DNA of 36,668 bases from Pseudomonas sp. S37 (GCF_016658545.1 NZ_JACVZC010000057.1:1-36668), one strand, 5' to 3'. Positions 8,535 through 17,586 are shown, counted from the stretch's first letter. Numbers and translations are program-made. Notes: generated from the letters alone by a model not told the origin.

Positions 8535-9509
8535 TCAGGCAGTGAGGATCAGCGCGCCCTCCGACAGCCCCCGCTCCAGGTCCCCGTGGGCGCTGGCTGC
8601 TTCGGCCAGCGGGTAACGGCGCCAGACTCGAGGCTGGATGATACCCTCGGCGACCGCTGCCAGCACATCGGCGGCGCGCTGCTGGTACTCCTCGACCGTG
8701 CGGGTGTGCGCCGCCAGCGACGGCCGGGTCAGGTACAGCGAGCCCTTGGCATTGAGCGTGGCTACCTCGATGGCTGCCGGCGCACCGGAGGTGCCGCCGA
8801 ATGACACCAGCAGCCCACGCACCCGCAGGCTGTCCAGCGAGGCCTCCAGCGACACCTTGCCCACGCAGTCGTAGACCACGTCCACGCCCTGCCCCTCGGT
8901 CAGCTCGCGTACCTGGCTGGCCAAGGTGGTCGCGTCGAACACCCGTACATGATGGCAGCCCGCCGCCAGTGCCCGCGCCACACTTTGCGGGCGCGACACC
9001 ACACCGATCACCGTCGCCCCCAAGTGACGCGCCCAAGGCGCCATCAGTTGCCCCAAGGCACCGGCCGCGCCGTACAGCAGGATCTGGGTGCCCGGCCCTA
9101 CCGCATAGGTGGTTTTCAACAGGTACTGCGCCGTGATGCCCTTGAACAGCACCGCTGCGGCGGCTTCGTCATTCAATGGTGGTGGCAGCTTGACGAGGCG
9201 CTCGGCCGGGAACAGTCGGCCGCTTGCATAGGCGCCGACCGGCCCCATCGCATAAGCGACCCGGTCGCCCACGTTTACGTTGTGTACCCCTTCGCCAATC
9301 GCCGCAACCCGGCCTGCACCTTCCAGGCCCAGGCCGGACGGCAACGCCAGCGGTGCCCCGCCCTTGCGTTGCAACACGTCCAGCGGGTTTACGCCCATGG
9401 CCGTCTGCTCCAGCCAAACCTGGCCCGGCCCTGGAGGCTGTGCTTGTACGTGTTCAAGCTGCATGACATCGGCTGTGCCGGTGCTGTCGAGAAAGATGCG
9501 GTTAGCCAT
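8535..9509 (-). CDS. Zinc-type alcohol dehydrogenase-like quinone oxidoreductase (MDR family)
   Basis: This 324-residue medium-chain dehydrogenase/reductase resembles QorA. It has the N-terminal GroES-like fold (GVNPLDVLQRKG; GLGLEGAGRVAAIG) and a Rossmann domain with the NADPH-binding LYGAAGALGQL segment. The zinc-ligand pattern of true alcohol dehydrogenases is absent, as expected for the quinone oxidoreductase branch. The ATG at 9509 (MANRIF) has AGGA upstream; an ATG 20 codons further up is in frame but would add a hydrophobic stretch not seen in the family. The likely reaction is NADPH-dependent one-electron quinone or enone reduction in the cytoplasm. Confidence 0.9.
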   Translation of the reverse strand: MANRIFLDSTGTADVMQLEHVQAQPPGPGQVWLEQTAMGVNPLDVLQRKGGAPLALPSGLGLEGAGRVAAIGEGVHNVNVGDRVAYAMGPVGAYASGRLFPAERLVKLPPPLNDEAAAAVLFKGITAQYLLKTTYAVGPGTQILLYGAAGALGQLMAPWARHLGATVIGVVSRPQSVARALAAGCHHVRVFDATTLASQVRELTEGQGVDVVYDCVGKVSLEASLDSLRVRGLLVSFGGTSGAPAAIEVATLNAKGSLYLTRPSLAAHTRTVEEYQQRAADVLAAVAEGIIQPRVWRRYPLAEAASAHGDLERGLSEGALILTA

Positions 9510-9615
9510 GATCGAATCCTGCTGGGTGGATGTTCCAGTCAGGCTAATCAGGTAGATAAAACTGAACAATCAGGCGGGATGCAGATGATTCCTGCACCCC
9601 TTGCAGCTATCAGCT

Positions 9616-10830
9616 TCAGCAGCCAGTCAGCATCGCAGGGCGTCGCTCACCCGCAAAGAACAGCGGCCGCAGGCGCACGCCAATCAGGTTGCCGGCATAG
9701 GCCGCCACCAGCCACAACCAGCCATGCACGCTGCCCGAGGCGATGCCACTGAAGTACGCACCAATGTTGCAGCCATAGGCCAGGCGCGAACCGTAGCCCA
9801 GCAGCAGGCCGCCGATCACCGCCGCTACCAGCGACGGCAGCGGGATTTTCAGGCTTGGCGCAAAGCGCCCGGCCAGGCCAGCCGCCAGCAGCGCACCCAG
9901 TACGATGCCCAGGTCCATGACCGTGGTGATGTCCTGCCACAGCGGCGCGGCCAGGGCCTTGGCATTGGCCGGTGCCTGCCAGAACACCCAGCTGCCGACC
10001 TCCACACCCAGGCCGCTGAGGACCTTGGCGCCCCACAAGGCGAAAGCCGAAGTAATGCCCCATGGCCGCCCTGCCAGTGCCAGCGTCGCGTAGTTCAGCA
10101 GCGCCAGGGCGATGGCGCCCCACAGCAACGGCCAAGGGCCACGCAGGAAGCGGCGCAGGCCCTGGTGTGCACTGGCAACCGGAGCTTCCAGCGTGCCATG
10201 CCGGCGCTTCTCCAGCACCACGGTGGCCCACGCGATCAGGCCGAACACCGCCAGGCTCACCAACAGTGCCGGGCCCACGCCCCAGGCCTGCACGATCGAG
10301 GTGGCCGGGAACGACGGCAAGGCGAACCACCAGTCGGCATGATGGGTCGCGCTGACCGAGCCGATTATGAAGAACAGCAGGGTTACCAGCATGCGCGCAT
10401 TACCGCCGCCCACGGTGAATAGCGTGCCCGAGGCACAGCCGCCACCCAACTGCATGCCGATGCCGAATATGAACGCGCCAAACACCACCGAAACACCGGC
10501 CGGGGCCACCAGGCCAGTGACCGGGTTGCCGAACAAGCTCCCTGCCGACAGCGCCGGGAAGAACAGCAGCACGGCCAGCGCCAGCATGACCATTTGCGCG
10601 CGCAGGCCCGCGCCACGGCGCTCATTGATAAACACCCGCCAGGCCGACGTGAAACCGAACGCGGCGTGGTACAGGGTCAGGCCTAGTGCAGCGCCGACCA
10701 GTAGCAGCAAGACCTGCTTGAAGCCGGCATTTAGGTTGAGAAACCCCGCACCCGCCAGTAGCAAGGCCAAGGCGATCAGGGGCGCGCCGAGGCGACGCGG
10801 TTCAGGTGTGGCAGTTGCAGAAAGACCCAT
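9616..10830 (-). CDS. YeeE/YedE-family sulfur-compound transporter
   Basis: This 404-residue polytopic inner-membrane protein contains both halves of the YeeE/YedE (TsuA-like) repeat. The key Cys-containing signatures are GGGCASGTLF near residues 128-137 and YGCNIGAYFSG near residues 350-360. In characterised TsuA such Cys residues pass thiosulfate through the membrane. About ten or more hydrophobic helices are visible. No TusA/YeeD-type sulfur carrier lies beside it, so thiosulfate uptake is a family-based guess. The ATG at 10830 has only a weak upstream GAG. Confidence 0.85.
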   Translation of the reverse strand: MGLSATATPEPRRLGAPLIALALLLAGAGFLNLNAGFKQVLLLLVGAALGLTLYHAAFGFTSAWRVFINERRGAGLRAQMVMLALAVLLFFPALSAGSLFGNPVTGLVAPAGVSVVFGAFIFGIGMQLGGGCASGTLFTVGGGNARMLVTLLFFIIGSVSATHHADWWFALPSFPATSIVQAWGVGPALLVSLAVFGLIAWATVVLEKRRHGTLEAPVASAHQGLRRFLRGPWPLLWGAIALALLNYATLALAGRPWGITSAFALWGAKVLSGLGVEVGSWVFWQAPANAKALAAPLWQDITTVMDLGIVLGALLAAGLAGRFAPSLKIPLPSLVAAVIGGLLLGYGSRLAYGCNIGAYFSGIASGSVHGWLWLVAAYAGNLIGVRLRPLFFAGERRPAMLTGC

Positions 10831-10963
10831 CGGATTACTCGGATAACAGTGAAACGGGTGGGGAGTATACCCCCTGAAGCCGACGCGGTCCCTGCGGGAA
10901 ATCAGTCAGCACTTCCGGTCTACGCTTTCGCGCAGGGAGCAGAGTCTGCTGGTGCTTCGCAGC

Positions 10964-11040
10964 CCCTGTGGGAGCGGGTTTACCCGCGAATGCAATGCTG
11001 ATTTACCGCCGCATTCGCGGGTGAACCCGCTCCCACAGGG
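10964..11040. repeat. REP doublet (REPIN)
   Basis: Two 30-base inverted arms, 10964-10993 and 11011-11040, are nearly identical (ccctgtgggagcgggtt...acccgcgaatgc), separated by 17 bases. The 352-base gap between the YeeE/YedE gene and the LysR gene (10831-11182) also holds the promoters of both divergent genes, which I cannot place with confidence. Confidence 0.92.
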
Positions 11041-11182
11041 TCCGCGACACGCTTGCGAGCTCTGTTCTCTGCCAGACAGCGCAGCTTGCAAGGGCTGGGT
11101 GATCTCATACAGGAACCGCGCAAGGCCAAGGTATTTGTTAAGCTGATCAATAACACAAAAAGTGACCTAGGCCATTCACCCC

Positions 11183-12091
11183 ATGGATGAACTGCGCAAG
11201 ATCGACCTCAATCTGCTGCTCGCCCTGCATGCCCTGCTCAGCGAAAAGCATGTAACCCGCGCCGCCCTGCGCCTGCACCGCAGCCAACCCGCGGTCAGCC
11301 ACGCCTTGGCACAACTGCGTAAACACTTCGACGACCCCTTGCTGGTACGCCAAGGCGGTGGCATGGCCCTCACCACCCGCGCCCAGGCGCTGGCCCAACC
11401 GCTGCAGGATGCCCTCGGCAACCTCAACAACCTGCTGACGGCCCCGCAATTCGAGCCGGCCAAGGCCCAACGCCGTTTCCGGCTGTCGCTATCCGATTAC
11501 TCCTCGCGCCTCATCCTTCCACCCCTGCTGCGCCACTTGCGCCAGGTAGCGCCCGGAATCGATCTGGCCATCAGCCAGGCCAGCCGCGAAACCATGCTGG
11601 CGCAGTTGCTCGACGGCGAACTGGACCTGGCCATGGGGCTGTTCCCAGATCTACCGCAGGACATCACTGCCCAGCCGCTGTTCGCCGACAGCTTCATCAG
11701 CGTTGCCGATAGCCAGGTGCTGCCTGCCAGCGGGGAACTGGCCCTGGACGACTGGCTGGCACGCCCGCATGTATTGATGGCCATGCGCCCGGACGCTTTC
11801 GATGAAATCGAGCGGGCGCTGGCCGCCCAGGGCTTGCGCCGCCGTATCGCCCTGGCCTTGCCACACTGGAGCGCGGCGGTCGAGGTATTGGCCGGTACCG
11901 ACTTGGTCCTGACCGTGGCCAGTCGCGCGGTGGGATCACTGCACCAGCACCCGAGCCTGCGCCAGTTCACCCCACCACTGGCCATTCCCTCGTTCGACTA
12001 CCAGCAGGCCTGGCACAGCCGCAAGGACAGCGACCCTGGCCACCGCTGGCTACGCGAAACCGTGTGGGCCTGCAGCCAGCCAGGGCGCTGA
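11183..12091 (+). CDS. LysR-family transcriptional regulator (NodD/LinR-like)
   Basis: This 302-residue regulator starts with MDELRKIDLNLLLALHALL, typical of the NodD/NahR/LinR branch. The helix-turn-helix spans about residues 6-64 (HVTRAALRLHRSQPAVSHAL) and the substrate-binding domain about 92-295. Its stop codon directly abuts the 3' end of the convergent YdcZ gene. The targets are unknown: either the divergent YeeE/YedE gene or the YdcZ gene is possible by position. Confidence 0.9.
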   Translation: MDELRKIDLNLLLALHALLSEKHVTRAALRLHRSQPAVSHALAQLRKHFDDPLLVRQGGGMALTTRAQALAQPLQDALGNLNNLLTAPQFEPAKAQRRFRLSLSDYSSRLILPPLLRHLRQVAPGIDLAISQASRETMLAQLLDGELDLAMGLFPDLPQDITAQPLFADSFISVADSQVLPASGELALDDWLARPHVLMAMRPDAFDEIERALAAQGLRRRIALALPHWSAAVEVLAGTDLVLTVASRAVGSLHQHPSLRQFTPPLAIPSFDYQQAWHSRKDSDPGHRWLRETVWACSQPGR

Positions 12092-12610
12092 TCAGCCTTC
12101 TGGCTGTTTCACTGTCGCAGCACTGCTGGCCAATGGACCTGCCGTCCAGTTGCCCTGTACCAACAGCACGCCACACAGAATCAGCACTACACCCGCCAAC
12201 CTGGGCAAACTGAGCGGTTTGCCACCCAGCCCCATCACGCCGAAGTGATCGGCGAGCACTGCCGTGATGATCTGCCCCGCCACTACCAGCACCAGAAAGC
12301 CCGCAGCACCCAGTTTAGGCGTAAGCGCCGCCGCGCCGGCCACGTACATTGCCCCCAGTACCCCGCCAATCCACAACCACCAGGGCCCTTGCAAGGCCTT
12401 GCTCACATCTGGCACTGGCACCCGGAGTATCAGCAGCGCAGCAATGACCACCAGCGAACTCACCGTCAACGAGGTAAACGCACCCCACAACCAGTGCCCC
12501 AACGCACGCCCGACGGCAGCGTTGCCTGCCGCCTGGAACGGCAGCACCGCACCGGCAAGCAGCGCCATGGCCACCGGCACTCCCAGCACAAGCATTGTTT
12601 TACTGAACAT
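12092..12610 (-). CDS. DMT-family transporter, YdcZ (DUF606) type
   Basis: This 172-residue membrane protein has five hydrophobic helices, in keeping with the small YdcZ/DUF606 branch of the drug/metabolite transporter superfamily. Landmarks include the Gly/Ala-rich first helix followed by PFQAAGNAAVGR and the central WWLWIGGVLGAMYV segment. The ATG at 12610 is preferred over a GTG two codons upstream because of GAGGG spacing. The substrate is unknown. It is convergent with the LysR gene at 11183. Confidence 0.85.
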   Translation of the reverse strand: MFSKTMLVLGVPVAMALLAGAVLPFQAAGNAAVGRALGHWLWGAFTSLTVSSLVVIAALLILRVPVPDVSKALQGPWWLWIGGVLGAMYVAGAAALTPKLGAAGFLVLVVAGQIITAVLADHFGVMGLGGKPLSLPRLAGVVLILCGVLLVQGNWTAGPLASSAATVKQPEG

Positions 12611-12769
12611 GGCCACCCTCTTCTCAGCTGTCGTTTCCGGCCATCATCCCTAATCAGTTTTGCTGATGGAAATCAAAATCCTGCACCACAAGTATTCGTA
12701 ACATGCATGATCTGATGGGCCCGGCATTAACGCGCATGCTGCTGTATTCGCCCTGTAACATCGATGCTG

Positions 12770-12797
12770 TTGACTTACTAAGGCGCCAAGATAAACT
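12770..12797 (+). promoter_or_regulatory. Candidate sigma-70 promoter of the marR-led cluster
   Basis: TTGACT (12770-12775) and TAAACT (12792-12797) are separated by 16 bases. Transcription would start about 12803-12805, at or next to the ATG at 12805. The transcript would therefore be nearly leaderless if that ATG is used, or have a short leader if the ATG at 12835 is used. Confidence 0.5.
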
Positions 12798-12804
12798 GTG
12801 CCTT

Positions 12805-13314
12805 ATGAATATTCTTGAGAACAAGCATCACATCATGCTCGATGCGCTGGCCGACGCCCCCGTCGAGGCCAGGCAGAGCGTGAGATTGTGTTTCGAGCTG
12901 TTGTCCGCGGCGGCGGCAATCAACCGTGTGTGCGCCGTGCGGCTGGCACGCCATAACCTGTCGGAGGGGCGGTTTGCCATCTTGCTGACGCTGCAGGCGG
13001 CAGGTGGCCGGCTGGCACCGCTGGAGCTGGCAACACGCCTGGCCATCACGTCCGGCACCGTGACCGGCCTGCTGGACGGCCTGGAAGGCGACGGTTTCGT
13101 CAAGCGCCGCAAGGATGCCCATGACCGTCGCAAGTTGAGCATCGGCCTGACCCCGGCCGGCATAGCGGTACTGGACGCGGTGTTTGCCGAGCATACCGAC
13201 TGGATCGGGGCGATCATGCAAGCACTGGACAACACGCAGCGGGACGCCTTGTCCGCCACGCTGCAGGCACTTTCGGCAAGCCCTGCCCTGGCGCTGCCAC
13301 CCGACAAAGGCTGA
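12805..13314 (+). CDS. MarR-family transcriptional regulator
   Basis: The gene encodes a winged helix-turn-helix regulator of 169 residues from the ATG at 12805. The MarR core is clear: GGRLAPLELATRLAITSGTV (recognition helix), LLDGLEGDGFVKRRKDAHDRRK (wing with the DxRxxR-like signature), then LTPAGIAVLDAV. The start is uncertain: an ATG at 12835 would give 159 residues, and a longer reading from 12703 runs through the candidate promoter. It ends 37 bases before the N-acyl synthase gene and is probably the local regulator of the biosynthetic cluster, as MarR proteins often sense phenolic ligands. The ligand and operator are not visible. Confidence 0.85.
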   Translation: MNILENKHHIMLDALADAPVEARQSVRLCFELLSAAAAINRVCAVRLARHNLSEGRFAILLTLQAAGGRLAPLELATRLAITSGTVTGLLDGLEGDGFVKRRKDAHDRRKLSIGLTPAGIAVLDAVFAEHTDWIGAIMQALDNTQRDALSATLQALSASPALALPPDKG

Positions 13315-13351
13315 AGCCGCAGCACTGGGCAATTCCACAAGGAGGTGGACG

Positions 13352-14281
13352 ATGTTGCACAACCACAGCGTATTGGCCCGGATCGGCAGAAAGCCTCGGG
13401 TGCACAGCGAGCGTGACCGGGTAAGCCGCGGCCAACCCTGGCTGGAAGCCTGCCTGCCGGCAGCGCTATACCGGCGTCTGTTCATACGGCGCCTGGCCCG
13501 CCAGCCGCTGGCCATCGACGGTTTCAGTTTCCGCCCGGTGCAGGCTCTTCACGAACTTGAACAGGCCCTGCGCCTGGTCAATGACAGCTATGCCCGCCGC
13601 GGTATCGCCACGGTCTGTCGCGCAGGCATGCGCTTTTCACCGTTTCACCTGCTACCTGGCACCACGACCTTCGTGGCCCTGAAGGACGACCAGGTGGTGG
13701 GCACCGTGTCATTGATCGAAGATTCGGCACTGGGCCTGCCGCTGGAAGACGTGCACGTCAACGAGGCCGTGCTGCAGCGTCTTGGCGGCCTGCACCTGGC
13801 CGAAGTCGGCACCTTGGCGGTCAGCAACCAGTACAAAGGCAAGGGCGTACCGCTGATGCTGTACAACGCCATGTTTCGCTGGGCCATGGACCATCGCCGG
13901 GTCGATGCCCTGCTGATCGCAGTACACCCACGCGCGGCAGGTTTCTACCGCAATGTGCTGTTCTTTTCGCCCATTGGCCCGGTGCAGACCTACACCAAGT
14001 TCAACAATGCACTGTCGCAGCCGCTGGCCCTGAACCTGCGTCAGGCGCGCCAGGTGTTTGCCAGGGTCTACCGCAGCCCCAGCCTGAGTTTTACCGTCGA
14101 GCAACAGCGAACTGACCTGTTCGACTTTTTCTGCGCACAGCCTTATCCGCATATACAGCTTCCTTGCGGTCAGGCTCAAACAACCTGGGCCACGGACGAC
14201 GTGCTTACGCACATGGCCCGTTGCGGCAGCTCGCCGCATCACCTTTCGCCGCGAGTACGACGGGTACTGCAACTGGGCTGA
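13352..14281 (+). CDS. FeeM-like N-acyl amino acid synthase (GNAT fold)
   Basis: This 309-residue protein has the shape of the FeeM/N-acyl amino acid synthase family, which joins an acyl-ACP (or acyl-CoA) fatty chain to an amino acid amine. The N-terminal half carries the LxxALRLVxxSYxxRG segment (near residues 64-84) and a GTTTFVALKDDQVVGTVSL acyltransferase strand. The central part has the AEVGTLAVSNQYKGKG acetyl-donor-binding loop and LYNAMFRWAMD. A family-like AVHPRAAGFYRNVLFF follows. GGAGG lies 6 bases before the ATG at 13352. It is the first enzyme gene of the cluster and probably builds an N-acylated precursor, perhaps from an aromatic amino acid or amine. The family call is from recalled motifs and the substrate is unknown. 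Confidence 0.72.
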   Translation: MLHNHSVLARIGRKPRVHSERDRVSRGQPWLEACLPAALYRRLFIRRLARQPLAIDGFSFRPVQALHELEQALRLVNDSYARRGIATVCRAGMRFSPFHLLPGTTTFVALKDDQVVGTVSLIEDSALGLPLEDVHVNEAVLQRLGGLHLAEVGTLAVSNQYKGKGVPLMLYNAMFRWAMDHRRVDALLIAVHPRAAGFYRNVLFFSPIGPVQTYTKFNNALSQPLALNLRQARQVFARVYRSPSLSFTVEQQRTDLFDFFCAQPYPHIQLPCGQAQTTWATDDVLTHMARCGSSPHHLSPRVRRVLQLG

Positions 14282-14331
14282 GCAGCCCGCCTCGCGTTCC
14301 ACACCACACGGCTTTCATGGAGGATAAGTTC

Positions 14332-15198
14332 ATGGATACGGGATTGCTGCGCGCGATCTACAGGGAAATCACCCTCAGGCAACCTTTGGTACGGACGCCC
14401 GAGCCCGACCTGGTGATGGCCGACGATACCTGCGTCACGGCCTATGCCGACAGTGCCGGCCAAGGCCAGGCGCTGTCCGGCACCTACCTCTACCACTGTG
14501 CGCAGATGTGCGCCTTGATCAAGCCTGGCGATGTCGTGCTGGACATCGGCTGCGGCCCTGCCAGCCTGCTGTTGCAACTGGCCCGTCTGAACCCACGGGC
14601 CGAGTTCATCGGCGCCGACCTATCGGCCAGTATGCTCGACGTGGGCCGCGCTGCGATTGCCCAGCAGGGCATCGATAATGTCGAACTGCGCGAGGAAGAC
14701 ATGACCCGCCTGGCCGGCATCGCCGACCGCAGCGTTGACGTGGTGATTTCTTCGATGGCCTTGCATCATCTGGCCGACCTTGCACAGCTGGAAGCAACGT
14801 TCCGCAACATTGCACGCGTACTGCGCAATGATCGGGCCATCTACCTGAACGATTTCGGCCGGCTCAAGTCGCTGGAGTCGGTGGATTACTTCGTCAGCCG
14901 CGCCAGCGACGGTGCCGACCAGGCGACCTTGCTCGACTATCGCAACTCGTTGTTGGCGGCGTTCTCGCTGGAAGAGTTCCAGACCCTTGCCGCCAGCTAC
15001 CTTGGGCCGTGCGCCAGAGTCTACAGCACCGTCGTCAGCCCCCTCATGATGGTCATCCGCACGCCAAAACGGCGCTGCGTGGCGGCGATGAAGGCCGAAT
15101 TCCGCCGCCGCTACCGCGAATTGCCACGCAGCCGTCGGGCCGATGTCGACCAGCTACGCCTGTTCCTTGGCATGGGAGGCCTGGCGAGTGCGTTCTGA
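14332..15198 (+). CDS. SAM-dependent methyltransferase (class I)
   Basis: This 288-residue protein has a class I Rossmann core. Motif I, VLDIGCGPAS, is at residues 69-78; an acidic residue ends the next strand (EFIGADLS); motif post-II and IV segments (VDVVISSMALHHL) follow. The SMALHHL segment is typical of UbiE/COQ5-like small-molecule methyltransferases. The C-terminal 80 residues are basic and unlike the common family. GGAGG precedes the ATG at 14332. The gene ends 11 bases inside the next gene, so translation is coupled. O-, N- or C-methylation of a cluster intermediate is likely. Confidence 0.83.
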   Translation: MDTGLLRAIYREITLRQPLVRTPEPDLVMADDTCVTAYADSAGQGQALSGTYLYHCAQMCALIKPGDVVLDIGCGPASLLLQLARLNPRAEFIGADLSASMLDVGRAAIAQQGIDNVELREEDMTRLAGIADRSVDVVISSMALHHLADLAQLEATFRNIARVLRNDRAIYLNDFGRLKSLESVDYFVSRASDGADQATLLDYRNSLLAAFSLEEFQTLAASYLGPCARVYSTVVSPLMMVIRTPKRRCVAAMKAEFRRRYRELPRSRRADVDQLRLFLGMGGLASAF

Positions 15199-16825
15199 CC
15201 CGAAACACTTGCAGGCAGCCCTGACGGCCTGGTGCAGGTTGCTGGGCGATGCCAACGTGCAGTGCGATGCCGCCACCCTCGGCCAACTGAGCCAGGACAC
15301 CATGCGCTCCCCCGCGCATGCCTGCGCCAGGCTCAGGCCGGCAAGCAGCGACCAGGTGGCAGCCTGCCTGGCCATTGCGCGCCAATACGGCATTGCCTTG
15401 CAACCTGCCAGTACCGGCCACAACTGGGGCTACGGCAGCGTCGCGACCGCGCACAACCGGTGCGTGCAGCTTGATCTGTCGCGCATGGACAAGATCCTCG
15501 ACTTCGACGAGGCGCTGGCCGTGGTCACCCTGGAGCCCGGCGTGACCCAGGCTGCACTGGCCGATTACCTGGCGAGCCGTGGCCTGCCGTTCCTCACCCC
15601 GGTCACCGGTGCGGGGCCAACCTGCAGCGTGCTGGCCAACGCGCTGGAACGGGGCTTCGGCATTACGCCGGTCACCGACCACTGGCAAGCCGTCATGGGC
15701 CTGGAGGCCATCCTGCCCGACGGCCAGCATTACCGGTCGCCAATGTGGGCCGCTGGCACTACCCCCTGCTACAAGTGGGGCGTCGGCCCTTACCTGGACG
15801 GCCTGTTCGGCCAGAGCGGGCTGGGTGTGGTGACGAAGATGTCGATCGCCTTGGTCCGGCGCCCGCAAGTGGTGCAGCCGTTCTATTTCTGGGTGGATTC
15901 GGGCGCACAACTGCCCGCCGCCCTGGACGGCGTGAAGCGTATCCTCGACCGTTGCGGCGGCCAGGTGGGCGGCATCAACCTGATGAACAGCACACGCCTG
16001 CTGAGCATGGCTTACAACGACCAACCCCTTACCCGCCTGAGCCCGGACGAGCGTGACGCCGCAGCGCGGTCACTGGCACTGCCCGCCTGGATGGGCGTGG
16101 GCTCGATCTATTGCGAGCACGCCCAGCTGGCATCCGTCAAAGGCATCATCCGCAGCGAACTGCGCCGTTTCAGCAGCCGCTACCAGTTCCGCAGCCAGCG
16201 CCAGCTGGTGTTGGCCGAGCGCGCCCTGCGCCTGTTGCCGGGTGCCTGGTCCAGACGCTGGCAACTGACCTTGGGCAAACTGCGCATGGGCGTCGAGCTG
16301 ATGCATGGCCAGCCAAACCAGGTGGCGCTGCCGCTGGCCTACGCTGGCGGTGCACGACCACGGCCAGGTGCCTTGCTCGACCCGGCCCGGGACAATTGCG
16401 GCCTGATCTGGTACGCACCGGTCCTGCCACTGCGAAGCCAGCAGGTGGCCACGTTCGTCGGCCAGATGGAGCAACTGTGCCTGGGCCAGCAACTCCCCTG
16501 CCCGGTAACCCTCACCACCTTGTCCGGCCGCGCCATCGATTGCACCGTGCCGCTGCTGTTCGATCGCGATGATAGCCAGGCCAGCGGGCGCGCCGAAGAT
16601 TGCTACCGGCAGTTGTTCGCCAGTGGCAGGCAACAAGGCGTACTGCCCTATCGCGTGCCGCTGGCCTTCATGGACCTGTTGGCCGAGGCGCAGGGCAGTG
16701 CCTGGCAACTCGGCCAGCGCCTGAAGGCTGCCCTGGACCCACAGCACCTGCTGGCACCTGGGCGCTATTGCTCGCTGCCAACCATTACCGAATGCCCACC
16801 CGCCGCCATGGAACCCCAGCTATGA
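15188..16825 (+). CDS. FAD-linked oxidase of the vanillyl-alcohol oxidase/4-cresol dehydrogenase type
   Basis: The reading is 545 residues from a GTG at 15188, chosen because GGGAGG lies 8 bases upstream; an ATG at 15143 would extend 15 codons further into the methyltransferase gene. The FAD-binding PCMH-like domain is visible at about residues 40-230: RPASSDQVAACLAIAR, then PASTGHNWGYGS (74-84), VVTLEPGVTQAAL, and GAGPTCSVLANALERGFG. The C-terminal DPQHLLAPGRY matches the end of VAO/4-cresol dehydrogenase proteins, which oxidise para-alkylated phenols. This fits an N-acyl-tyrosine-like or other phenolic intermediate from the preceding synthase, but the substrate is inferred. The stop overlaps the next start (ATGA). 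Confidence 0.8.
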   Translation: MRSDPKHLQAALTAWCRLLGDANVQCDAATLGQLSQDTMRSPAHACARLRPASSDQVAACLAIARQYGIALQPASTGHNWGYGSVATAHNRCVQLDLSRMDKILDFDEALAVVTLEPGVTQAALADYLASRGLPFLTPVTGAGPTCSVLANALERGFGITPVTDHWQAVMGLEAILPDGQHYRSPMWAAGTTPCYKWGVGPYLDGLFGQSGLGVVTKMSIALVRRPQVVQPFYFWVDSGAQLPAALDGVKRILDRCGGQVGGINLMNSTRLLSMAYNDQPLTRLSPDERDAAARSLALPAWMGVGSIYCEHAQLASVKGIIRSELRRFSSRYQFRSQRQLVLAERALRLLPGAWSRRWQLTLGKLRMGVELMHGQPNQVALPLAYAGGARPRPGALLDPARDNCGLIWYAPVLPLRSQQVATFVGQMEQLCLGQQLPCPVTLTTLSGRAIDCTVPLLFDRDDSQASGRAEDCYRQLFASGRQQGVLPYRVPLAFMDLLAEAQGSAWQLGQRLKAALDPQHLLAPGRYCSLPTITECPPAAMEPQL

Positions 16826-17586
16826 GTGACCCACGCAAGCACCTGATCGACCTGGGCCAGCTGCCAACCCGCAACCTGGCCGAATGCCTGGCAGTAGACC
16901 AGCGGGTCCTGGCCAACGCCTTGGGTAGCCAGCTACCGGTTGAACTGGTCGGGCAATTGGCAGGCGCTGCCGAGCAGGCCCAGGTATTGGGCCTGTCGAA
17001 AAAGGTCGCGGCCATCGGCCTGGCGCTGGGCCAGTGGCTGGAGCAAACCCCCATGCCAATGCGTCAGCAGGTGTTCGAGCAATGCTGCACACACCCGTCC
17101 GACACGGTACGCAGCTGGGCCGCGTTCGCCCAGGCACACCTGTCACGCGCCCAGCCCCCGGAAGAAGCTTTGCTTGCGCAACTGCGCTTCGCTCGCGACG
17201 AACACTTCGGCGTGCGCGAATGGGCCTGGATTGCCCTGCGTCCACGCCTGGCCCAGGACCTCGAGGCCACCCTCGCCCTGCTTGGCCGCCACGCCGCTGA
17301 CAGAGACCCGCTGGTACGGCGCTTCTGCATCGAGATCCTGCGCCCGCGCGGGGTCTGGTGCGAACACATTGCCACGCTCAAGCAACAGCCGGAAATCGCT
17401 GAGCCCTTGCTGGTTCCGCACCTGGCCGAAGCCGAGAAATACGCTCAGGACTCGGTGGCCAACTGGCTCAACGATGCCAGCAAGACCCGGCCTGACTGGG
17501 TGCTCCAGCTGTTTCAACGCCATCCCCCCGCGTGCAAGGCCTCGCGGCGGATCCAGACCCGGGCAACACGTAGCCTGCCCCAGTGA
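16822..17586 (+). CDS. HEAT-repeat protein resembling AlkC/AlkD DNA-alkylation-repair glycosylases
   Basis: This 254-residue protein is all-helical with repeating 35-40 residue units, as in HEAT-repeat DNA glycosylases. Segments at residues 165-180 (VRRFC...RPRGVWC) and 212-227 (VANWLNDASKTRPDWV) resemble conserved blocks of the DNA alkylation repair enzyme family, which excises bulky or cationic N-alkylated bases without base flipping. Conserved Trp and acidic residues are present (W179, D218, W226), but I cannot verify the catalytic Asp by alignment. It is translationally coupled to the FAD oxidase gene by a 4-base ATGA overlap, so it is an integral part of the cluster. Related HEAT glycosylases protect producers of DNA-alkylating compounds such as yatakemycin. 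A self-resistance role is inferred. Confidence 0.68.
   Translation: MSDPRKHLIDLGQLPTRNLAECLAVDQRVLANALGSQLPVELVGQLAGAAEQAQVLGLSKKVAAIGLALGQWLEQTPMPMRQQVFEQCCTHPSDTVRSWAAFAQAHLSRAQPPEEALLAQLRFARDEHFGVREWAWIALRPRLAQDLEATLALLGRHAADRDPLVRRFCIEILRPRGVWCEHIATLKQQPEIAEPLLVPHLAEAEKYAQDSVANWLNDASKTRPDWVLQLFQRHPPACKASRRIQTRATRSLPQ

Noticed and set aside
13184..13351. 56-codon extension of the FeeM-like protein into the marR gene
   Set aside because: GGAGG directly before the ATG at 13352 decides the start, and the extension is a shadow of marR.
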